Source: Paludibacter sp.
GTDB taxonomy: Bacteria > Bacteroidota > Bacteroidia > Bacteroidales > Paludibacteraceae
Direction: 5' to 3'
Length of the DNA stretch: 11,704 nt
Assembly: GCA_009787075.1 (NCBI GenBank)
Contig: WRGS01000202.1
Location: 1 to 11,704, forward strand
The notes beneath the pieces were generated by a model. That model was not told where the DNA came from. It worked only from the letters and a program-made list of their open reading frames with translations, and made no database searches. Positions 7,401-11,704 of this stretch are shown piece after piece; position 1 is the first letter of the stretch, and each line of letters begins with the position of its first letter. The position numbers and the translations under genes were made by a program.

Positions 7401-8060
7401 AAAAAACGCAAAAAAGAAAACCAAATAAGCAAAGAAAGAAATTTTAAGCCAAAAATCAATAAAAATTGGCTGTGAAGGCATTTGCAGCGAGAAAAGATAT
7501 TGACGATTATTATCCGAAACTGCATAAATATCGCTTGCGCTTCCCTGAACGACCAAAACATTGGCATCGGTTTTAAAACCACGCGCAAAATGATTGCTAA
7601 GTATTTCTGTTTGAACAGAATAAGTGAATTTTATCAAAATAAGTGCAACAATTTTCAAATCGCCTGCCTCGCGGCAAATATATACGCAATTATTGTTCGG
7701 CAGTTTGATATATTTTGTTGTATTTGCTTGAAAATCAACTCCATTGCTCGGCGCAATCAGATTATCCGACCAAAATTTAATTCGGTTATTTTTATAAACA
7801 TAATAAATAATGTCATTCCCCTGAAAATCAACATTTTCCAAAGAATCAGGCGGATTACCGCTTTCGATTTTTTTTTGCAAAGCAAAAATCGTTTGCTGCG
7901 CCTGCTTTTCTTTTTGGCTGAAAATTTTTTGAAATTTTTGAATATCAACAACTTCATTTTGCGAAGATGCGTAAATTTCAAAAAATATTTTTCCCAAAAT
8001 AAAAAAAACAAGTCCTGCGGCAAACAACCAAAATGCTGATTTGTAATTATTTATTTTCAA
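4443..8060 (-). CDS. Large polytopic membrane sensor histidine kinase (NtrY-like kinase core)
   Basis: This 1205-residue inner-membrane kinase has a first TM at 8-30 and a periplasmic region to ~200. A cluster of about eight or nine TM helices follows (203-463), then a second large periplasmic region (about 465-690), two TMs (695-721, 735-754), a third periplasmic sensor region (755-895, possibly PAS/Cache-like) and a last TM (898-921). HAMP (about 920-975), HisKA with phosphoacceptor H995 in AHEINNPLTP, and HATPase_c come last. The ATP-site motifs are N-box NNLIKNAIQ (1106-1114), DNGIG (1142-1146) and GMGLGL (1166-1171). There is no receiver domain and no response-regulator gene in the window. 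The N-terminal ligand is unknown. The start is TTG at 8060, since the next in-frame Met is beyond residue 190 and would lose the first TM. It begins 13 nt after the kamD stop, which suggests co-transcription. Comparable ~1200-residue kinases occur in Bacteroidota. Confidence 0.9.
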   Translation of the reverse strand: MKINNYKSAFWLFAAGLVFFILGKIFFEIYASSQNEVVDIQKFQKIFSQKEKQAQQTIFALQKKIESGNPPDSLENVDFQGNDIIYYVYKNNRIKFWSDNLIAPSNGVDFQANTTKYIKLPNNNCVYICREAGDLKIVALILIKFTYSVQTEILSNHFARGFKTDANVLVVQGSASDIYAVSDNNRQYLFSLQMPSQPIFIDFWLKISFFAYLVFFFAFFAFYALIPRFLWRKTFSFSKFLLLAAAVGLTVLSAILYQIPSGFFGGAALIFGGFRAGGFLGECSNFIVFTFYCISTFYLFNCVNIAAIFKKYKFSFIGGQLAFFLCFLLFACILRNIVFSSAAQISILKLEDFTFPRFFLHIIFALWGLFFVFLFIKMFDWIKTRRDYLLSALINLIFLCAFFIFSKIFNYQYSLLFCVSFAVCLTAFLFTLRYNKIFDIYSNTLNAVFILVLMTLLALNVFYFEKGHRKNQFHAIAEQILIENADETNSQNTQLAELSSQIIADKTFKNFIAQPNLSQDVKRYFEEKYLTGNLSNYESAISVYKNNSIDFNNYQNLIHEYGTQIAQSDFFQISAPQSANSFIGIFPLNDRDSIYFVVNLEPINNFQSYSFPDLLIDNNKHKYLYLTVATAKYIDGNLTTSSGQFVYPSTTAWLSSINGDNTNFSYNGQNNFVLTSADTKNIVVVTDLKSHKWRNYLVYFFYGFLISFSVLWLLVWAISVLNHKQLKINIITRFQYLFLILFFLSFVGVFTLSSEFIKRHYRDQQLISINEKNAYIQKVLQEKYFYNLTLTDVVSSNLTNDLHDLSYTFRTDIHIFDINGVLIATTQPMIFNKNLISRRIAPKIFFTNRNTLSQNEQIGNVNYLVNYTEFFNGDNLQIGYIAIPQYFSEMNINSETLYFLKFIIHIYVITLIISLIFSNIIRRRLSKPLLDLEGKLRAMRLGKRNEKIEYKSNDEISQLVEQYNITVDELERSAQLLAKSERESAWKIMAMQIAHEINNPLTPMKLSIQQLQRSKQIGGSQFDNYFNKSTQMLIEQINNLSHIAGTFSNFAKLPEAKFERTNLTQQITSVVELLQNNDKNVIINYLFPEKDIFVFADPEQLQRVFNNLIKNAIQAIAEEQIEKLVEIKLQSTDNKAIVLIVDNGIGILPEIADKLFLPSFTTKSTGMGLGLAISKSIVEAAGGTISFTSKIGAGTIFKVELPEII

Positions 8061-8073
8061 AATATTTATAAAA

Positions 8074-9624
8074 TTAATTTTTTTTCATCAAATTAATAAA
8101 CATATTAAAATAGTTTTCACCTTTTTGAGCAACGCCGTCAAGCCCTTTACCACCTGTTTTTGAGCGTTTTACATCACCGAAAATGCCTTTTTCGAGCGCA
8201 TTGAAAAGTCCTTCGTTTTCCAGGGTTCCCAACAGAGAAATTGTATCATCAAGTACTTTTTTCGCGCGATTTTGAATAATTCCGCCTTCTTTGAAAACAA
8301 CTTCTTCGCCGATATTTTTCATATTATTAAAAATATATTTTGCATTTTCGATGGACAAAAATCTGTCGGACATAAAAGGCGTATGAAGCGCTTCTGTAAG
8401 CATTCCGAGCAGTTGTATTCCCTGATTTGTCCATATTCCGACCATATTGAAAAGTGCGTCCTGAATGTGTCCCTTAAAAATATTGCCTGTCATAAATTTT
8501 GTTGGCGGCATATATTTCAACGGCGAATTTGGGAAAATTTCGCGTGTCATTTGCGCCTGCGCAAGTTCAAGCAAAAAACCGTTTTCGAGTTCTGGCGACA
8601 TTTCAAAAGCGTGCCCAAGCCCCATTTGTTCTTCGGGAATGCCTGCGATAAAAGCGAGTTGTTCGTTAATCAAATCGGAAGCCAAAACGGTATGCGCCGC
8701 CTCGACAGCATCAGAAGTTGTAAGATAATTGTCCTCGCCTGTGTTGATAATCACGCCTGCAAAACCGTTGATTATTCGGCTAAAATATTGGTCAATCAAA
8801 GTTCTTTGAGGGTTGATGTCGCGGAAAAGTATGCCGTAAAGTGCATCGTTCAACATCACATCAAGCCCTTCGAGTGCGCCCATTGCTGCAATTTCGGGCA
8901 TGCAAAGCCCCGAACAATAGTTGCACAGGCGAATATAACGCCCGATTTCTTTTCCTGTTTCATCTAATGCGCTGCGCATAATCCGAAAATTTTCCTGCGT
9001 GGCGTAAGTTCCGCCAAAACCTTCTGTGGTTGCGCCAAACGGCACATAATCGAGCAAACTTTGCCCTGTGGTACGAATTACCGCGATAATATCCGCGCCT
9101 TGCCGCGCTGCCGCCTGTGCCTGCACAACATCTTCGTAAATGTTGCCTGTCGCAACAATTACATATAGATAGGGTTTTGTTCCCTCGCCTATATTTGCAA
9201 TAAAATCTTCGCGGCGTTTGCGGTTGTTTTGTATTCGTATAATTGTTTGATTAACAATTGGTTGCAGTGCATTTTCGATTTTGTTTTTGGAATGAACAGG
9301 CAACTGTATGATGTCAAAATTTTCTTCTGCAACCTTATGGGCAATTCGTTGAGGCGAAAGCCCTGTTTCTACCATTGCATTGCCAAGAAAATACATAATT
9401 CCCTCGCTCAAAACGCCATTGTCTTTGAGTTCGCCAACAAGAATATTGGGCAACGGAACTCCGTTCTCATCAACGCCGTCAATGCCGAGCAAGCGGCAAA
9501 TTGTCCGCTCAACTGCAACGGTAGTATAGTTTTCTACAAAACTTTGCACTTTGTCTGCAATATTTTTCGCAATGCCTTTTGCGTGCGCAACTTTTTGAAA
9601 ATCAAGTCCAATTTTGGATTCCAT
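8074..9624 (-). CDS. kamD: Lysine 5,6-aminomutase alpha subunit
   Basis: Lysine 5,6-aminomutase uses adenosylcobalamin and PLP to move the terminal amino group of D-lysine or beta-lysine to the adjacent carbon, a step in lysine fermentation to acetate and butyrate. This gene encodes the alpha subunit, which carries the TIM barrel; the beta subunit KamE supplies the B12-binding Rossmann domain. The length of 516 residues is normal and the frame is intact. Recognisable conserved stretches are NYTTVAVERTICRLLGIDGV (32-51), TTGQSLLDYVPFGATTEGFG (185-204) and the Cys-containing RLCNYCSGLCMPEIA (232-246). ATG at 9624 is the clear start. What is odd is the context: xth lies upstream and a histidine kinase 13 nt downstream, while kamE, kamA, kdd, kce and kal are all absent from the window. 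If kamE is elsewhere the enzyme can still form. Confidence 0.9.
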   Translation of the reverse strand: MESKIGLDFQKVAHAKGIAKNIADKVQSFVENYTTVAVERTICRLLGIDGVDENGVPLPNILVGELKDNGVLSEGIMYFLGNAMVETGLSPQRIAHKVAEENFDIIQLPVHSKNKIENALQPIVNQTIIRIQNNRKRREDFIANIGEGTKPYLYVIVATGNIYEDVVQAQAAARQGADIIAVIRTTGQSLLDYVPFGATTEGFGGTYATQENFRIMRSALDETGKEIGRYIRLCNYCSGLCMPEIAAMGALEGLDVMLNDALYGILFRDINPQRTLIDQYFSRIINGFAGVIINTGEDNYLTTSDAVEAAHTVLASDLINEQLAFIAGIPEEQMGLGHAFEMSPELENGFLLELAQAQMTREIFPNSPLKYMPPTKFMTGNIFKGHIQDALFNMVGIWTNQGIQLLGMLTEALHTPFMSDRFLSIENAKYIFNNMKNIGEEVVFKEGGIIQNRAKKVLDDTISLLGTLENEGLFNALEKGIFGDVKRSKTGGKGLDGVAQKGENYFNMFINLMKKN

Positions 9625-9662
9625 AAATATTTTTTTAGAATTAAATTTTTGGATTTTACCTG

Positions 9663-9670
9663 CAAAAATA
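9663..9670 (-). promoter_or_regulatory. Bacteroidota -7 promoter element for kamD
   Basis: The minus strand reads TATTTTTG, matching TAnnTTTG, in the 62-nt gap between xth and kamD. It would give kamD and the kinase behind it their own promoter with a leader of about 30 nt. The region is A/T-rich, so chance matches are possible. Confidence 0.45.
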
Positions 9671-9686
9671 TATAAATTTTTTGAAT

Positions 9687-10448
9687 TTATTGAATTTCAC
9701 TCCATACGGGGCAATGGTCGCTGTGGATTGTATCCTGCATAATTCCTGCTGCTTTCAGGCGAGGCAAAAGCGGTGCACTAATCCACTGATAATCAATTCT
9801 CCAGCCTGCATTTCTGGAACGTGCGCCGCCTCGGTAACTCCACCACGAATATTGCTCGGCGCGGCTGTCGAACACGCGGAACGAATCGACCATTCCGCTT
9901 GCCTGATAACTGTCCAACCACGCGCGTTCTTCGGGCAAAAAGCCCGAAACGCCATTTTGCCGTTCAGGATGATTGATGTCAATAGGTTTGTGGCAAATAT
10001 TATAATCGCCGCAAATAACGATATTCGGACGATTTTGCCGCGTTTTTTCAACAAAAGGCAAAAATTTTTCCAAAAAAGACATTTTAAATTCCTGCCGCTC
10101 GTCGCCCGACGAACCGCTCGGCACATAAACGCTCATAACCGAAACATCGCCAAAATCGGCACGAAGAACGCGCCCTTCGTTGTCGAAATCAGGCGAGTGC
10201 ATACCAACTGCGATATTATCAACGGCAATTTTAGTAAGAATTGCAACGCCGCTGTAACCTTTTTTCTGCGCGCTATGAAGATAAGTTGTATATCCAAGCT
10301 GGGCAAAAAGCGCAATGTCAATTTGGTCGGGCTGCGCTTTGGTTTCCTGCAAACAAAGCACGTCAGGGTTTTCTGCTTTCAGCCAATCGGCAAAACCCTT
10401 TGACAAAGCTGCACGAATGCCATTTACATTATATGAAATTATTTTCAT
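9687..10448 (-). CDS. xth: Exodeoxyribonuclease III (AP endonuclease)
   Basis: This is an exonuclease III / ExoA family enzyme of 253 residues. It cuts DNA 5' to abasic sites and removes 3'-blocking groups in base-excision repair. All catalytic motifs are seen: ISYNVNGIRA (4-13), LQETK with metal ligand E35, GDYN with D148 and N150, WRIDY with D219, and SDHCPVW with D244 and H245. The length fits the family (~250-270). I chose ATG at 10448; a TTG at 10451 directly before it would add one residue and is less likely. It diverges from lpxH, with its own -7 element at 10463-10470, and is followed on the same strand by kamD after 62 nt. Confidence 0.95.
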   Translation of the reverse strand: MKIISYNVNGIRAALSKGFADWLKAENPDVLCLQETKAQPDQIDIALFAQLGYTTYLHSAQKKGYSGVAILTKIAVDNIAVGMHSPDFDNEGRVLRADFGDVSVMSVYVPSGSSGDERQEFKMSFLEKFLPFVEKTRQNRPNIVICGDYNICHKPIDINHPERQNGVSGFLPEERAWLDSYQASGMVDSFRVFDSRAEQYSWWSYRGGARSRNAGWRIDYQWISAPLLPRLKAAGIMQDTIHSDHCPVWSEIQ

Positions 10449-10462
10449 CAAAATTTTTTTTG

Positions 10463-10470
10463 CAAAATTA
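10463..10470 (-). promoter_or_regulatory. Bacteroidota -7 promoter element for xth
   Basis: The minus strand reads TAATTTTG, matching TAnnTTTG, 14 nt before the xth ATG, implying a very short leader of around 10 nt. No clear -33 TTTG is present. Confidence 0.5.
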
Positions 10471-10504
10471 ATTTTTTTTATGTTATAAAAAAACTTTTTT
10501 TAAT

Positions 10505-10512
10505 TACTTTTG
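10505..10512 (+). promoter_or_regulatory. Bacteroidota -7 promoter element for lpxH, almost touching the start codon
   Basis: TACTTTTG matches TAnnTTTG and ends 4 nt before the lpxH ATG at 10517. With the usual distance from -7 to the start site, transcription would begin at or within a few bases of the ATG, making the mRNA leaderless or nearly so. A second in-frame ATG at 10523 would allow a leader of a few bases. Confidence 0.5.
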
Positions 10513-10516
10513 CACT

Positions 10517-11245
10517 ATGCAAATGCAAAAAACACACATTTATTTTATTTCTGATGCGCATCTTGGTTCTTGGTTGGTAAAAAATCCGCGCGAACACGAA
10601 AATCGTTTGGTGCACTGGCTTGACAGCATAAAAGCCAATGCTTCAACGATTTATCTTCTTGGCGATATTTTTGATTTTTGGTTTGAATATAAAACTGTTG
10701 TGCCGAAAGGTTTTGTGCGGTTTTTTGGCAAACTTGCCGAACTGACCGACAGCGGTATTGATATTCACTTTTTCACAGGCAATCACGATGTTTGGGCTTT
10801 CGATTATTTTGAACAGGAAATCGGATTGAAAACGCATCGTGAACCGCTTAAAGTTGAACATTTTGGAAAAATATTTTATATGCGGCACGGCGATGATTCA
10901 AATTTTCTTCATAAAATTTTTCACAACAGATTTTTGCAACGCGCTTTTGCCTGCCTCCCGCCGCGTTTGGGGCAAAATTTAGGTTATTTTTGGGCAAAAA
11001 AGAATCGTGAAAAATTGACTGAAACACACACGCGATACAAAGGCGAAGACGGCGAGCCGCTTATACGTTTTGCAAAAAAATATGTTCAAACCCATAAAGT
11101 TGATTATTTGGTTTTTGGTCATCGGCATTTACCGCTCAAGTTGCAACTTGCAGCAGGAGAGCAAATTATAATTCTCGGTGATTTTATCAATCTTTTCACT
11201 TACGGCGAATTTGACGGCGAAAATTTTGAATTAAAAGAATTTTAA
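10517..11245 (+). CDS. lpxH: UDP-2,3-diacylglucosamine diphosphatase
   Basis: LpxH hydrolyses UDP-2,3-diacylglucosamine to lipid X and UMP, the fourth step of lipid A synthesis, as a peripheral protein on the inner-membrane face. It is a calcineurin-like metallophosphoesterase of 242 residues, the usual length. Metal-binding motifs are complete: SDAHLG with D13 and H15, GDIFDFW with D50 and D53, GNHD with N89 and H90, RHGDD with H124, and FGHRH with H202 and H204. The start is ATG at 10517, but the in-frame ATG at 10523 is equally possible and would remove two residues. Its presence implies a lipid A-containing outer membrane. Its 3' end overlaps the 3' end of mtaB on the other strand by 15 nt. 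Confidence 0.93.
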   Translation: MQMQKTHIYFISDAHLGSWLVKNPREHENRLVHWLDSIKANASTIYLLGDIFDFWFEYKTVVPKGFVRFFGKLAELTDSGIDIHFFTGNHDVWAFDYFEQEIGLKTHREPLKVEHFGKIFYMRHGDDSNFLHKIFHNRFLQRAFACLPPRLGQNLGYFWAKKNREKLTETHTRYKGEDGEPLIRFAKKYVQTHKVDYLVFGHRHLPLKLQLAAGEQIIILGDFINLFTYGEFDGENFELKEF

Positions 11246-11704
11246 AGTTTCTACTGTATTCACTTTTTGTCTGTCGTATTTTCCATAAACTTTCAAATAA
11301 TTTTCTGAAAAACCGCACATCTGATTTCCACTGTGGCGGCTTTCCCAAAGTACATTTACAGTTTTGCCAATTTGGGAACGATAAAACTTTTCTGTTTTTT
11401 CTGTCGAAAGCGCACGAAGCAAATTACTGCGGCGTTTTTTTTCTTTAACAGGTATAATCGGTTGAATTTCAAGCATTTTCGTTCCTTCGCGCTCAGAATA
11501 AGTAAAAACGTGCAAAGCCGAAATATTCAAATTTTTAATAAAATTAAATGATTTTTCAAAAAGTTCGTCGGTTTCGCCGCGCACGCCTGTAATTACATCA
11601 ACGCCGATAAATGCGTCAGGCATTAACTCTTTGATTTTATGAATTTTATAAGCAAAAAGTTCTGTGTTGTAGCGGCGTTTCATAAGGTGCAGAACTTGGT
11701 CTGC
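11231..11704 (-). CDS. mtaB: MtaB-type tRNA methylthiotransferase, C-terminal 157 residues (runs off the right edge)
   Basis: MtaB is a radical-SAM, two-[4Fe-4S] enzyme that adds a methylthio group to t6A37 in tRNAs reading ANN codons. Only the C-terminal part is here; the frame is open to the edge (reading ADQVLHLMKRRYN from 11704) and the iron-sulfur motifs lie outside. Visible family features are LHLMKRRYN, MPDAFIGVDVITGVRGETDE and LHVFTYSEREGT from the radical-SAM barrel. A TRAM-like tail follows: KTVNVLWESRHSG and GFSENYLKVYG. MtaB is preferred over MiaB or RimO from the IGVDVITG and HVFTYSER wording. GVRGET replaces the usual GFPGET. The protein ends soon after the last TRAM strand (VETLKFF), slightly shorter than I expect for the family. 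The last 15 nt overlap lpxH on the opposite strand. Confidence 0.88.
   Translation of the reverse strand, partial: ADQVLHLMKRRYNTELFAYKIHKIKELMPDAFIGVDVITGVRGETDELFEKSFNFIKNLNISALHVFTYSEREGTKMLEIQPIIPVKEKKRRSNLLRALSTEKTEKFYRSQIGKTVNVLWESRHSGNQMCGFSENYLKVYGKYDRQKVNTVETLKFF

Noticed and set aside
7482..8039. A 185-codon plus-strand open frame at the kinase 5' end
   Set aside because: It is antisense to the histidine kinase N-terminus and has low-complexity composition typical of a shadow frame.
8272..8967. A 231-codon plus-strand open frame inside kamD
   Set aside because: It is antisense to a well-conserved gene, rich in Cys, His and Lys from reversed codons, and resembles no protein family.
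9681..10403. A 240-codon plus-strand open frame covering xth
   Set aside because: It is the antisense shadow of exonuclease III, whose catalytic motifs are all present on the minus strand.
1..11704. CRISPR array, insertion sequence, prophage or secretion-system cluster
   Set aside because: No direct-repeat arrays, transposase, integrase, terminal inverted repeats or phage structural genes were seen on either strand.

Overview
The window looks like chromosomal DNA from an anaerobic, AT-rich member of the Bacteroidota, probably Bacteroidales. The evidence is the protein families (DUF5063 beside a DEDDy exonuclease, a ~1200-residue polytopic histidine kinase, an LpxH-type lipid A hydrolase, lysine 5,6-aminomutase), the lack of Shine-Dalgarno sites, and repeated TAnnTTTG promoter -7 elements upstream of genes. 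LpxH implies a Gram-negative envelope, and KamD suggests amino-acid (lysine) fermentation. The organism assignment is inferred from memory of these families, without a database search.

Layout. Left edge, minus strand: the N-terminal part of dihydrofolate reductase (folA, cut by the window), preceded by an SDR-family dehydrogenase. A 156-bp divergent promoter region with overlapping back-to-back -7 elements then leads into a plus-strand operon: a secreted CapA-family metallophosphatase, a DUF5063 protein and a DEDDy 3'-5' exonuclease, with 2- and 6-nt gaps. This operon ends exactly where a minus-strand hicAB toxin-antitoxin locus ends. There hicB is intact, but hicA is broken by an apparent one-base deletion. 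A ~160-bp gap, a strong symmetrical terminator and a tRNA-Met gene follow.

The centre and right are mostly minus strand: xth (exonuclease III), then kamD (lysine 5,6-aminomutase alpha), then a 1205-residue membrane histidine kinase that starts 13 nt after kamD with a TTG codon. The expected partner gene kamE is not here, nor is a response regulator for the kinase. At the right edge, lpxH (plus) diverges from xth and overlaps the 3' end of mtaB (minus; its N-terminus lies outside the window) by 15 nt.

Most of the window is housekeeping: folate metabolism, DNA repair, lipid A synthesis and tRNA modification. I did not find a clearly new multi-gene system. The points most worth a second look are the broken hicA toxin, kamD joined to a sensor kinase instead of kamE, the capA-DUF5063-exonuclease operon, and a Trp-to-Cys change with a TTG start in folA.
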